DNA of 64,000 nt from Stenopsyche tienmushanensis (GCA_008973525.1 WACJ01000267.1:186001-250000); one strand, 5' to 3'; counted from the stretch's first letter, positions 33,151 to 45,695 are shown. The notes: generated by a model from the sequence alone, not told the origin. Made by a program: numbers and translations.

Positions 33151-34561
33151 CGCGCGTACTTAGAATACATCGTACTTAGAAATACAAAATCTTTGATACT
33201 CATTTTTGCATTCTTAGCATTTAAGCCAGATTTCAGAATAAAATAGCTGATGTATACAGAATGCGGCAGGAAGACTTCCTTATTTGAAATGCGCGCTTTG
33301 AAGCTACAAATATTTTGATTAAAATAAGGTGGCACTTATTTAAAAGAGCAAGATTAAACGTTTTTGTATCGTATAATTTTAGTAACTGATTATTTTTAGT
33401 GAATTGTCTTAAATATCTTTCTGTGTCATGGAAAAAAAATTAACCTGACATCTCCTATACTGTTTTTGTTATTCATTTATAAGATAAGGTAGTTTCCCTG
33501 CCGCACCCTATAAAAGCTTAAAATACATCATTTTAAACATACTTTCATCAACTTCAATGATTTTCTTGAATGCTCAATTATTTTCGCCTTATATCAAATA
33601 TTTCATATCGCTTCACAGCGCACCACCAATGCATTAATCGCAAATTTTGGCATATATTAATAATGCAGTCCATTTTTTTGTTCATAATATAAATATATTT
33701 AAATTTAAAATAAATCGCCCGAGTAATTAATTTCATTTGGAAGATTGGTTAATCTTCTATATGGCAGCGGCTCTAATATGAGCATTGCCATGTTTGCCGA
33801 AAACAATGTGATTATTACAGTTATTTGTTAAATTATACGTTCGGCTAGTCCCGAAATTACATATTACCATTCGTAATTAATAATGAGCATATTTCATTCA
33901 GTAACATAAATCATATTCGTACGGGAAGAATGAACTCTAATAATAATGTCCGTCATTTCGTGATGGATTAATTCAACTCTTTTCGTCCGGGTAAATAACG
34001 TGTGTGGGCCCTGAATGAAGTATTGTTCATCAGGAGGATTATCTCACGGGATCCTTGGGTGTTTGTTTCCATCGATCCCGCTCAGGGTCGCTCCCCACAT
34101 CGGGATGATGTGATTTTTAACACTTTTTCTACGTTATGTGCGTGATCAAACGAAAGATTGAGTCGTTAAGGCTAATGGCTCGAACGATATTAGCAGAGCG
34201 AAAGTGACTCGGTGATATAGACATTTATTTTTGGTTTTTTATAAATTTGAAAAATCTGAAGGGTGTGCATTTTGAAGATTCATATCTGCGTAAAGTTGAT
34301 TTACATGAGTCGTTTCGTGGAATAATCCTCCAGGGGCTCAAATTAAGATTGTATCATTAGCTAAGTCGTTGAGGTAACATATGTACTCGATTAATCATTC
34401 CATTACATGTTGCCAAAAAAATTGCAGACAACTTTTTTCATTGATTTATATATATAGTACGCTAAGGGTGGTTTTACGTTAGACGATGTGTATTTATAAA
34501 CATATTATGACTTACCAAATCGTCCTAGACTGAATCACATTGCTTGACCCTGATTCTACTA
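33151..34561. other. Non-coding DNA
   Basis: AT-rich. A G+C-richer block at ~33950-34150 is unique in the window and open to interpretation as regulatory or conserved sequence. No gene recognised. Confidence 0.35.
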
Positions 34562-34563
34562 TA

Positions 34564-35190
34564 TACGAGGGTTGTCCAAAAAGTAAGGTTACAACATTTA
34601 TGCAGAATCGAAAAATGCTCGTATTTAATTGAAATTCACAATTGGGTCGCCATTTTTTGTATGCCAGTATAATAAACATCTACTGCTAAGCTCTTTTTGG
34701 GATTTTGGATTCTGGGGTGTAGTGACACGCCCACGTCTCATTCCTCCATCACGATAGAGTCCTGAAAAGCTTCTCCTTCCTGTGGAAAACGATCCAAAAA
34801 TTCAAGCGCAGTGGTCATGCGATATTGACGGTGCTCCGGTGTAAGCATTCTAGGCTCCCCCCCACCTCCCACATAACTTTTTGTAACCAAATTTTTCCTA
34901 CACAATATTATTAAGGAGACTTCTGGAGAAAAATGTCAGGAAATACTTCATGAAGGTCATCAAGCATCACACGACGTTCATTTTGCACTTGTTCTTCAAT
35001 TTTCACTTCGTGACTTGTTGTCGACTCATCATATTACTACCGTAAACTTCCACGAACTTTCGATGAATATTAGTGGTGGTATTGTTCTGCAAAGTCAAAA
35101 AACGGATGGCCGACAAACACGCAAGATGAATAAATAAATTCTCCCGGCCTCAGAATCCCTTGTAACTTTATTTTCTAGAAGACCCTCATA
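34564..35190 (-). mobile_element. Mariner-like element, 627 bp deletion derivative
   Basis: TA-flanked on both sides. The ends TACGAGGGTTGTCC...AGTAAGGTTACAA and (inverted) TATGAGGGTCTTCTAG...ATAAAGTTACAA are ~30-bp imperfect terminal repeats. The minus strand encodes RMLTPEHRQYRMTTALEFLD and RFPQEGEAFQDSIV, then a frameshifted form of the TGDETWVxHYTPESK block; this is the linker and first catalytic Asp of mariner transposases. Most of the catalytic core and the DNA-binding half are absent. A second copy lies at 2777-3083. Confidence 0.8.
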
Positions 35191-36009
35191 TAACCATTTA
35201 AAAAAATCTACGTCTTACTCACGAGCATTAAAAACGAATTTTATCCACAAATGAACTTAAACATTGAATTTCCCCAAAGGAAATCATAGACGCAAAGGGT
35301 TCCTTCCGTAAAGGGTTGATACAAGAGGCGCGATCCTCGAGTAAGACAATATTTGCTCTCATAGCAAACCCGGGTCAGTGAAATTTTCAATAGAATCGAA
35401 AATTTGCATTTCTCCTCGTAAAGCCTTTGTGCCGTTCTTGCATTGCTCGCTCTTTGGCCACGATTGGATACAGCCTTGTTTTCTTTTGCGTCTTTGTCTT
35501 GGGCTCTTGGTAAAAGCCACTGTGGCTAATCAAGCCTCCGGCTAAAAGACAGATACTAAAGTACCCATTACGCAGCCTTCAGATTCGCCCCATCCTCCCA
35601 CCATAGTCATTTCACTTTATTTATACTTATTTTTCATAATGACGGAAAAAATATAAAAAGCCCCGCTTTCGGCTCAACTCAATTATGGCACCGTGGATGA
35701 GCGCTAATATAGCTATTCAATACTTAAAGAATGGTCCGAAATTTTGGGCGCCTCAAAGGAATTTCATTGTCAGAGCAATGTTATTGTGGAAGGTAGGAAA
35801 AAAATATTTGCGACCTTAAACAATTATTATTATATTTAACTTTACTTTTATGTAATTAAACTCTTGGAACTGTTCACGCGACGTCACGTGTGCGGTTTTC
35901 TTGAGCGAAATTAAATCCAATCCATGCAATAAATATATAACCCTCAACTAGGTTTCCATTAACATTCTGCCAAATTTAGATTTACGGACACGCAGAAAAG
36001 AACAAAAGA
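35191..36009. other. Non-coding DNA
   Basis: No gene recognised. Two near-copies of G(C/T)AAAGGGTT lie at 35297-35323. Confidence 0.35.
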
Positions 36010-36120
36010 TAATCGATCATCCAGAGCGATAGCCTTGGTGGCGGGAAGACGTATTCTTCCCACCGGCTTCTCAGTCGTCTCGCAGTTGGGATCTCTCTCA
36101 CTTTCTCTGTAGATGATTTC
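36010..36120 (+). repeat. Repeat family 2, best copy
   Basis: AGCGATAGCCTTGGTGGCGG, GAAGACGTATTCTTCCCACC, then TCTCAGTCGTCTCGCAGTTG and GGATCTCTCTCACTTTCTC. It aligns in part with LTR-like family 1 (TTAGCCTTGGCTGCGGGAGG...GATCTCTCTC), so families 1 and 2 are probably divergent members of one LTR lineage. The hairpin at GGTGG...CCACC is kept with different bases. Confidence 0.6.
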
Positions 36121-38089
36121 GATTACATATTTTATTATGTACAAAATATATTATTTTTTAATGTTATCCCTTGCAAGAAATTGAAATTATGTACTAACAT
36201 GTACTATTTTTTACGTTTAAATTATCAATTTTTATCCCTAATTATATGTTGAATAAATACACGGATTTTCTGCTTTATCTGTTATTCTTGGTATAGTTCA
36301 TCTAATATCCAATTACCATCCATTAATATCCAATACGTATGTAAGATCAGTAATCATTTTGGATTCTTGGTCATCTTCTTGCAAATGTTGAAAAATAATT
36401 GAATATTAACACTAAAGGATATTACGTTACGCATTTTATGTACGCCTTGAGTAAAAGTTTTTATCCAAAAAAAAAAATAGGAAGATTCCTGTTGAGCGAT
36501 GTCTACAGGAAGCAGTCAATGGCACTCAGCTCAAGCCTGTATCATATTTTGGCACGCGCCCCTAGAAACTTTCGCTATCACATCCCCTTGAAATTACAGC
36601 ATGACTTCCACGCACCCCTTCACTCTCTACGGCCATAGTCGCGAAAATAATAATAGTCGTTTTTTCAGCTGAAGTTTTCACGGATAATATTGTCTTTTGA
36701 ACCGGGGCCGCGTATATCCGAAAGCGGGGTAAGCTGCCCTATATATAATTTAGCCGGTATGTAGTGCCAGCTCGTAAAACTTTGAGAGCACCATATATCA
36801 CCAGGTATTTTTACTATGCGAAATCCACCCTCATTTTCTATTTACCGCCCCGACGCTCGGTTGTACCCCGAAATTCATACCATCCGGACTTGTCGCGGTA
36901 CAAGCCCTCACTATTTATTGCTCAAACTTTTTTCCTTCGTCCCGAGCCAGTCGGTGCTTTACGTGGCCAAACTTCAGGTTAAATACGTATGCGTCGCAGG
37001 ATAAGTCATCAGCATATTTTTCAGCATCACATGTGGGCTCACCTTTGTATGAAAGTATGAAAAAAATACGACCGACCTTCCGAAGGCGACGTGCCTACAT
37101 ATGTCACACGCATAGTAAGTATGTAGTAGTGATATTGTTTTACCTTTCAGGGGACTTGACCTTGCTCCTGAAATCGATCCCATATATTCTACTTCTTTTT
37201 ACTCTAAAAAAATAATATTATTTTTAAATTTTCCTGGAAAATAAATGACAGACAGAACGTCCCACTACCAACTCTCTTTTTTAGACATTTTTTATGCTCT
37301 TTATTTGAGGGGACTTTTCGCAACCCTTTTTATGTTCCACGCCAACCATTTTAATATTGGTTTTCATAACATGTATGCTTATAAAAATGTGATCGCTAGC
37401 CACACTTCCTATAAATTTGAACCCAAGATGATTGAGTTGATAAAGCTATGTTAGAAAAAACGACGATTTGATTGCATTTAGTAAATAATTGAGATGTAAA
37501 TTAAAAATTAAAATTATACCGCTTTCCGGTATTTCGAACCTCTTGTCGGGCTCATGGACGCGGAACAACAGTTATTCCGGAATAACTTATCAGTATAAGA
37601 CATCATCGATTTCCATTTAAAGAATGGACTCATTCATGTCATCAATATTATACATTTCTTCTCGTGTGATTTAATTTATGAACGCTTGCTTAGTGAGTCA
37701 CCCAGAGAATCAAAACGTTTTCGTGGACTTCTCGATATGGAATCCGAATGTTTTTAAAGACAAGGCAGCTTATTTGGATAGTGATGAATAACTATTATAG
37801 ACATTAATTCCTATATTTTAAACATGTTCACCTATTCATGATCACGCCTGGGTGGGTGTTAGACTCCACGATGTCCACCCATAAAACCCCAGGGGGTAAT
37901 GATTTGGAGTAAGCGTGCGTGAAAGTAGCCTTGTTGGTTTGCTCATCAAACGCTGCTGTGTTAGCCCAGCTAATATGAGTTGGAATATGGAATATGGAAC
38001 TGCTGAATTCAGAACTAGATGGGATATGTGCAAAAGGCGTCACCATTATCCTCAACAGTCTAGTACATACAAAGAATAACGGCTCTAGA
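36121..38089. other. Non-coding DNA
   Basis: About 2 kb without a recognisable gene. Overlapping short frames at 36760-37200 occur on both strands and match nothing known. Confidence 0.35.
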
Positions 38090-38520
38090 TAAAGAAATCC
38101 ACTGGTGTCAGATCTGAAGACTGTGCGAACTACGGAATAGGGAATGTCCCCACACAAAGAAATCCAATGTTGTCAGATCTGGAGATCGTATGAGCCAGGA
38201 AATAGGGCACGTCTCCAGACAAAGAAATTTGTATAACATGTAGTATATCGTTGGAAAGGGTATAAACTAGAGATATTTTTAAAATTAAACTAAGTTCAAA
38301 ATAGATCTTAGTTTTTTTGATTAGAGAATTTAGAAGTTGACATTTATCAGATTAAAAAGTTATGACGATTTAAAAGTGAAATTTTAAAATGTTGAAAAAA
38401 AAATCTTTTTTGACAATCCCGACACATGACCTGACATGAGCGTATGTATGAAACGTAGCAAAAGACCCCCTCAATCCTCATTTTTTTTCGTTGATACATG
38501 TGCAAAACGCCCTGTATTAT
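38090..38520 (-). mobile_element. Mariner-like element with duplicated catalytic-motif block, copy 2
   Basis: The minus strand reads, from the TIR-like end ACAGGGCGTTTTGCACATG (~38517), through GGGGGTCTTTTGCTACGTTTC and an AT-rich part, to a block encoding PISWLIRSPDLTTLDFFVWG followed directly by a second version of the same ~66 bp (CAGATCTGACACCAGTGGATTTC). The CGTAGCAAAAG junction here is uninterrupted, whereas copy 1 has a solo LTR at this point. The 3' end is missing. The frame is broken after the first block. Confidence 0.65.
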
Positions 38521-38697
38521 ATGGGGTAAGGAAAAATTGTAAATCTTGCTGCAACCCGAAAAATGATTTGAGCCTACTGATTGTTAGCGACTGCTGGGAG
38601 GGAATTCTACAATTCAGTGAAGATCGTAGAAGGCCCCGGGTATATATTTTTTCACAAAACTCTTACAAAAAGCCCTAAATCCTTTAAGGAATGACCA

Positions 38698-38805
38698 GAA
38701 AGTTTCCGTGTCCAACAGGTCCAAATTTCGGACCACTGACACATCGAAAGAACGCCTCACTCATCCATGAACGAATCTCCGCGTGGACATTTCGAAGTCG
38801 GTGAA
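38698..38805 (+). repeat. Dispersed repeat family 6, copy 1
   Basis: AAAGTTTCCGTGTCCAACAG, GTCCAAATTTCGGACC and ...CGCCTCACTCATCCATGAACG match the reverse complement of 60610-60735. GGTCCAAATTTCGGACC is itself an inverted repeat. Class unknown. Confidence 0.6.
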
Positions 38806-40639
38806 TGTCCAAACCTAACCAACGAGGCCCTAAATCGCCCGTGTCTTTTGAGTACCTGGGACGTTCAGGGATCGATCTAAATGGTAGAAGAAGATGGTTA
38901 GATATAGAGATTTATTTACAAATCGTTAATGAAAGTGAGATTCTATTTGCGAGACTTTCTGCTGACGATTCACCTCTTTCTCTAGCATGACCAAGGTGAG
39001 CTTATCCCGACAGTGAACTAAATTGGGAGTGTGAAGATTTTGTAATGATTACGCAGATTTTACTGGGAAGAGCTTTCTGGAGTACAAAGAGTCCAGTCCC
39101 TTTTTTCCTCGCAAAAGCATTATCGGGCTGGGATGAAATCTTATGGAACGTCATACATCTCGATTTCAATTATGATTTAATTTAGATTGGAGAACGACTT
39201 TTATTTTTCGACTTTTTAAATTATACTAAAACCTGAAAATCGGCGCATGATTCCAAACAGAAAAAAAAACGAATTGCATGATATCACTGCTCGAGTTGGA
39301 AAAGATGATAGAACGAAAGAGGCAAAAAGGGCGGCGGAAAGAGTGCAAACAGTCAAATTTGAAAACTTTTTTTAAGACACTTTGTTATGTAGTTATGTTC
39401 TCCCAGTCGCAAATGTTCCACTGTTTACCTTAAGTTGAAATTACTTCCCTTGATAACGCCCTTAAAGTGTTAAAATACGATAGCTACAAAAAAGTTTTAA
39501 TGCGAAATTGCAGCGAAAAAAAATATAATTAGCGCAATTTTGGGATAAAGTTTAAGCGCCCGCCTCGTCGGGATAGGTTTGGTGGCGATTCGAGGTACAA
39601 ATGGAGGACTTAAGCCTTTAAAACTTTGCACCCTAAGCACCGAAAGGATTTACAGACGGCCTTGAACCGCCGCTTACAACCTGAAGATCCTCCGCCGATT
39701 ATAAATTCGGCATTGTTAAATTTAAATAAGTGTCTGCATGATGTGATGCAACCGACGAATTGAGCCTCGAAAGCTTTAAGCTCTCGAATAAATTCATGCA
39801 TATTTTTAGAGTTAACGAATTGAGCACGTACATCCTTTGTGCGAAGGAAGGCCCATTGACGCTCCCGCCGAGCTCTTTGCATACACACAAATATTAATTA
39901 TGCATATTAGCCCTATTTTCGCAGTGAAATTCATTTCGCCGAGTCAAAGATAGCAAGATGGATACCTTGTAAATGTAAATGGAAGATATTAAAAGCGCTT
40001 TCTTTGAGCGGGCTTACACCACTCAACACCGGGACATTTGATCTTTATGAATGGCCGGCGTTCAAGAGTTTGCTTTAATTTAACTTTTGCTGCCGACGCT
40101 CCATTGTGCGAATAGTTCCGAGCAATTCCGCATGTTTATGACCGGAAGTAAAATACTTCTTTTTACTGCGATCTGCTTACCATGGCGCTGCTTCCGGCAT
40201 TCGCTGGAGCGTGTCGAACGAAAGTGAAGCAGCTTTTGATTATGTAGACTTTCTTCGACTTTACAGGCAGTAAAAAACTGCGAAGCCTTCGTGGAACCGT
40301 GCCAAAATTAATTCCGAAAAAGACATATCTTTTTATCTGACGTATAATGTAATGTGTATCGTTTCTTACTTAAAAAATTACATCTCCATGCTCGGACGAA
40401 ATTTTGCTTAAAAAGAGATGTATTTTATTTTATCGCCTTGGCCTTTATCGCACGAAAGCTACGCAGTCTTAGACCTTGAAAATAAAGGCTGTATTTAACA
40501 CTCGGGGAAGTCCTGATTTTTCCATCCGCAATTTCATCAAAATATTGCAGCACTTGAGTGATTCACAAATTATGGAACGTGTGTTGGGTATTAAGTACAT
40601 AATGACACCGTTAGAAATAAGAAATGACACTCATTTTAA
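38806..40639. other. Non-coding DNA
   Basis: No gene recognised. The block at ~39540-39900 is less AT-rich, with a 92-codon minus-strand frame (39610-39888) that resembles no family I know. Confidence 0.35.
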
Positions 40640-40725
40640 ATCAGAAAGAGATCCGCTGCAAGACTATAAACCGACTGATAAAATAAATCTACCCGCGGCC
40701 AAGACTATCGGTCGACTCTGTCATT
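40640..40725 (-). repeat. Repeat family 2 fragment
   Basis: On the minus strand, GAGTCGACCGATAGTCTTGG, CCGCGGGTAGATTTATT, then CTTGCAGCGGATCTCTTTCT matches the other family-2 copies. Confidence 0.55.
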
Positions 40726-40802
40726 CCATCCTTGCGCATGCGCACATGTGGAATCTGGTGAATTACGTCTGCATAGATTAACAATGGACAACAATGTTTT
40801 AC

Positions 40803-40973
40803 CTGGTACCGATCGTGTAAATTGCCGGATGTCCCGCGGGATTTATGATGGTTTCCCCGGTACTGGATGGCCTTCTGCTGCTGGACCTGCAGCTGCAGTT
40901 GAGTGCGGTTCCTTTTAGGTTTAAGAATCGGGTCAACATTTTTATAGGCAACGACACGTTGAATACACCCCTT
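40803..40973 (-). CDS. Candidate internal exon, 57 codons, product not recognised
   Basis: On the minus strand an open frame reads KGCIQRVVAYKNVDPILKPK, RNRTQLQLQVQQQKAIQY, RGNHHKSRGTSGNLHDRYQ and ends at a good donor, TACCAG|GTAAAA. It could begin after ATCATCCAG (40976-40974). The frame is closed by TGA about 20 bp further upstream. Third positions are rich in C/G (CAG, CTG, GTC, GCC, ATC, TAC) although the surroundings are AT-rich, which favours coding. The product is basic and Gln-rich, and I do not recognise it. No partner exon was identified, so the gene model is incomplete. The acceptor is weak, with no clear pyrimidine tract. Confidence 0.45.
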
Positions 40974-40979
40974 CTGGAT

Positions 40980-41717
40980 GATCTTTAACCCTGCTCAGCT
41001 TCGGACGTCATCACGCTAAAAAGGAGAGCACTTAATGTTTGCTTAGAAGAATGGCAGGCAAGATGGATGAACCGCTTGAATTGAAGGCAATTATTTAAGC
41101 TCTTTATGAGTATTAAATATTGTCTGGCGTGTCGCTGGGTGCTTCCAGATCACTAGACGATTTAAGCATCTCCTTCGACTAGGGCTCAGTAGTCTTTCGG
41201 AGTGTTGTAGTAGTTTCGGCACTAAATGTGCGGAAGGAGGCTTCTACGGTGAATAATTCCGCAACTGCTCTTCCACTTGTGTAAATATAGAATTTTGCTG
41301 TTGTAACAGTTTGCTGGAACCTAATGTAAATTTGATACATTAGATTCTCATTAATTTCACGCGATCCGACCAGTGCTGGCAGCAAATCGTCCAATCAGCA
41401 ATGAACCCAGCAGCCACGATAGAGTAGGAGACTGTTCCCTAGTAGGAGACATCATCCCCTAATTTAATAGCTTCAATGCGGTGTGCGTTCTTTTATTTTG
41501 CAAGTGTGTGTCCGCGATAATTGGTCTACCAATTACTATGCAGGTACGGTAGTAAGTGGTTGGTAATAAAATAAAAAAACCCTGGCTGAATCCTCAGGGC
41601 GCAGTTGCTGTCATCGCAGGCTATACTGCCATAACTTCTCCAGTAGGAAACAGTATCCTCAGGATGAGATTTCCCAAACCCATGGCTGCAGCGTCATTCG
41701 TGAGTCGGTGAAAAGGA
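40980..41717. other. Non-coding DNA next to the candidate exon
   Basis: A TCTCCTTTTTAG-type sequence lies on the minus strand near 41025, but its frame into the candidate exon hits TGA. Short GTAGGA(G/A)AC repeats occur at 41425-41650. No gene recognised. Confidence 0.3.
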
Positions 41718-42153
41718 CTGCTTGTGGGCGATTTAACATCCCCACGCAGTAGCGCTGTTAGTCTGAGCAGATTTAATTCTCCAGATTAACCGCGACATTT
41801 TCCGTCTCTCTTCAGAAGCATATGTTATTTTAACAGCGCCATCTCTGGTGGCCCTACGGAGATATTGCACCTACATACCCACCGATTGCTTCTTACGCGT
41901 GCCCCGTTGCCGGTTAGGGAGTGACGCGCAGGAGGCGGGAGTCGGGAAGAGTCATCAGTTAGCCTTGGCAACGGGAGGTCGTCCTTCCTGCAGCCAAATC
42001 TCTTTTTCTCTCTCGCGTGGAATAAATAATTATTTAGAGAAGAGAGTCTTTTTATTCGACGCCCGTCTATTCGCATCTTTTTATTCGAGCACGTGGAGGC
42101 GGGAAGCTGACCGAAGATTCTGCCCTCGAGAGCACCCCCGCATCAACGTTACA
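41718..42153 (+). repeat. LTR-like repeat family 1, copy C (most complete)
   Basis: TGCTTGTGGGCGATTTAACA...CAACGTTACA. It contains both CATCTT/CATCTC units, GGAATAAATAATTATTTAGAG, the hairpin region (GGCAACGGGAGG/CCTTCCTGCAGCC, partly unpaired) and the GC-rich 3' part. No target-site duplication or internal region was found. The best interpretation is a solo LTR. Confidence 0.65.
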
Positions 42154-45100
42154 ATTACATTTATTTTCCAGTAGCTTGGCAGTTCTTTATACTTATTTTT
42201 TAGACCTCCATGCTATTTTTTAAACCTTCCTAAAGCTTAACATCCGCAGCGATTTCCGTATTAGAAGAATATCGTTTCTGACAGCGCATCCGCTGCAGGA
42301 TGTTTCGATTCTTCGAGAATCGTCATCCGCTCGATGTCACATGTAAGGTATCATAGCGTGTTGGCGTAGGTAGCTGAGTTTAGTAAATTTTCATGATTTT
42401 TTTTTTTTAGAATAAAATCAAAAAACTGAAAAGCTTTTACAGCAAATCCATCTTTCCATGTTATAATACACTTTGTAATTTCAATTATATGTTAATAACT
42501 ATATAAGCATAAACTTTGTACCATAACTGAAAGGTGAAGATTTGCCTTGTAGCAAATGTCGCTTTAGAATTACTCCTGCATGTGAAATTTTATATCCACA
42601 GTCTACAAACGAATCATCCCCTATAATTGCTTTTTTTGAATTTCACTCTTTGGAAATAATATCTCTATTTAGTTCTTGCTCCCAAATAATTACTTATATC
42701 ATATGTCATTTTTTCCATGGTTTTTTTACAAAAATTCTATCTTCTGTATATTATTTTTCTAGATAATACAGAAGTATTTGACAAAATTTGACACCCGAGT
42801 TTAATATTCAGAATCAGAAATTTACGAAGTGTTCCTACAGATACATTAATGATAAAAAATATTTTTTTAATTACAATGTTATTTAAGGTAATTTATATTA
42901 AAATTAAGACATTCCACCTTATTTAATATATCAAATGGAAAAAAAATGAAAAAAATATCTGTTATTTGCATCCTTAAGAAATGCATTCGTTTAGAAACTA
43001 TCAAAGTTATATTTTCCGAATACATTAAATATTGCATAATAAAGGACATGCGCTTGCCTTCATGAAATCCATTTGATTTCAGCGACGTTAGGATCTTAAT
43101 ATTTAAAGCAAATCCCGCCATACAATGTTAACAAGCATTTATACACATGTCTAGAAATTTAATTGTGTTGCAAGTATACAATATGAATTTCAGACCATAT
43201 AAACAGCGAACTTCTGACACAGTTAAAATTACTTTTCTTGTGCTTTGATTACATTTCTGTGATTTAAATATACGTCTCCGTGCAAGACCGCTGTAAGTCC
43301 AACTCCTACAACTCCTGGAATTGAATACTTTCATAAAATCGTCTTGAAATTCAGCGCAGACTAAATGAGACATCGTTGTGACAGTCGTACAAGTGGCCAC
43401 AAACTTGATGCAATCGTGGAAGATATTTAATATTCATTTTAAATTAAGAAGAAAATTCGACAATTTTTCTACCAAGTATAAAATAGTAATAAGTCACACA
43501 GTCTTATTTTTTGCGTATATAACTATTAAACCTTTGATGAGTATGCCCGCACATGTTGTGGGTGCACTTGGTTAGAGTAGCTGTATGTCAAGTAAAAAAT
43601 GATCTCAAAGATAATATAATTCATATCATAGATGACTATAAAAACAATAGATATTAATGTCAACACAATAATTTACTCCGATAAAGAATCCCAAAAAGAT
43701 TGTTATTCCTGAGGGTTTTTTTTTCCTTGAAGATTACTTTGATAAAATAAATGTTAAGTAAACATGCTGCATAAAGCAAAGTCTCTCAAGGATGATGATC
43801 CCGACATAGTCGCTTTCAATCGGATAGCCTACGTGGTCTATTAAACTATTGAATTGGAAATGTCCTGTGAGGAACTGTGACATCCAGTAATCAATCTATA
43901 GGGTAGAAAAAGATGGGTAGGTATAAAGGAAACTTTCTGGAGAATACCAACTCTTGTTCTCAAAGACGTCAGTCATCATTATCCTCCACCATAGGGCTTT
44001 TATGTCTGCTTAAAAATGCATTAAAGTAAATTAAAGTAAAAGTCATTACACGCTATTGGGAGTTTATATTGAAAAGTAATAAAGTACAAAAATAATAAAC
44101 TGTATCATTCCCATTAAGGTAGACGAATTATCAAATGTTCCTCGCTATTATATTATTAAAATACGTTTTCATATTTTATGCTCGTATCTGCACAGCCGTA
44201 ATTCCATTCGAAACATTTCAAATAGCAGATTTCATCTAGAGAATTGTGTTGGCAGTCCAATTTTATGTATTCCTCAACCGCACCCATTCGTAGCCCCAGC
44301 GACAGGAAAACCTAACAGCGCTCGGGGGCCAGTGCTCTAATTTCGCCGATTTACTATGTACATATGATCTGGAGCGGAAAATGGACATATCATAAACATT
44401 TCCAGGCTTCATTTCCTGAGAAATCCGGCTTTAAAATCTGCATCTGTTTGCTTATATGTCAGCCTGATGGGTTTTAGCGCTTTTTGCCCAAACAACTTTC
44501 CTCTGCGGGACACAGAGCAAACATCACTCGGGCGACACGAGCGAAACTAATTTTTGAAACTCAAAAGCCGATCAAATATTTGAGATACTCTTGCCGGGAT
44601 ATTCTTGGAGTATTCCATAGCAGTCTATGCATCATAAATCAATCCATAACTTTCAGCTAATGTGCATTTATGCGAAAATTATGCATACATAAGCTGAGCA
44701 CCCTCGAGGGGCTTGCAGACCGTAGAACAATATATCAATTCAAAAACCATTAGCTCTACTACCAAAAATTTATTCAATCAAGTATGCTACAAATTTGTTA
44801 CGTAACTAAGCTTATAAATCTTAAAGACGTAATATAATGTGTATACTATACTAATCCAAACATGAAATATATATGATCCTGTTATGGAAAGACATCCTGT
44901 ATTATATAAAGCTGCATGGAAAAATCTCATTTACCTCATTAAACATAGAGATTTTAGCACATGATCTTTTCGTAACATATTATTATAACGACCATATATT
45001 ATTCATTATAAAGGATAGTGATTTATATAAAAGTATTTTATTTATATTTATAAAATTATAAACGAATTTCTTTTATTGTCAAGGCTAAAACATCCAAACG

Positions 45101-45260
45101 TTTTTAGGTTGAAATGCCATAGAAGCCAGTAAAAATTCAAAGATGTTTATGATGAAGTAGTAACAGTCCGCAGATTCCAATATTGGTCCCAGAAATATAA
45201 ATCGTCCAATAGAAGCTTATTGAGGATCTCTGTGAGCAAAGACTGGAATCATTTTATATG
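42154..45260. other. Non-coding DNA
   Basis: About 3 kb of AT-rich sequence. TTAAACCTTTGATGAGTATG at 43526 weakly resembles the TTAACCCTTTG repeat ends. A more complex patch at 44280-44540 is not repeated. No gene recognised. Confidence 0.35.
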
Positions 45261-45270
45261 TTAGCATATT

Positions 45271-45344
45271 CCACTTCTGACACCATATTTTTGTATTATG
45301 AATTCACCGATGTCGTTCAGCAGCAAATCCCACTTCTGACACCA
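45271..45344 (-). repeat. Twin tRNA-Leu-type primer-binding-site motifs
   Basis: The minus strand reads TGGTGTCAGAAGTGGGATT (45344-45326) and again TGGTGTCAGAAGTGGAAT (from 45285), 59 bp apart. Both match the complement of a tRNA-Leu 3' end including CCA, the usual primer site of many LTR retrotransposons. Neither is preceded by an obvious LTR end. Confidence 0.45.
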
Positions 45345-45695
45345 GCTTTATATTTTAATGATTTTGACATAAATATATTTATTTCAGATATTTTTTTACA
45401 AAAAATACTCAAGTCGACATTGACTCAAACTCTAAGTTTAGTTGCAAGACGTGGAAAGAAAGCTCTGGACTCTGGCCTGAATGAACAAGCGTATTGACGT
45501 ATGATTGAATTGAATTCTGGAATATAACTATAAGATTTGTATGCAAGGAATGTATAGGAAATGAATCGGAGAGAGTATCGGAATACTTAATAATAAAGTA
45601 GGTCACATAAAATTACATTTTAAAGAGGAAATCTAAGATCTTAATGACGTACATTTCAATGTCACATGGATCATTGATAGTTCAAAATTTAAGTA

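Noticed and set aside
39880..39905. Similarity of CACAAATATTAATTATGC to 30872-30893
   Set aside because: Too short and AT-rich to separate from chance.
41848..42174. 108-codon frame
   Set aside because: It lies within LTR-like copy C. The same sequence gives unrelated or broken frames in the other copies.
45326..45344. AATCCCACTTCTGACACCA as the 3' end of a tRNA gene
   Set aside because: It includes CCA, which eukaryotic tRNA genes do not encode, and no cloverleaf lies upstream. A primer-site remnant fits better.
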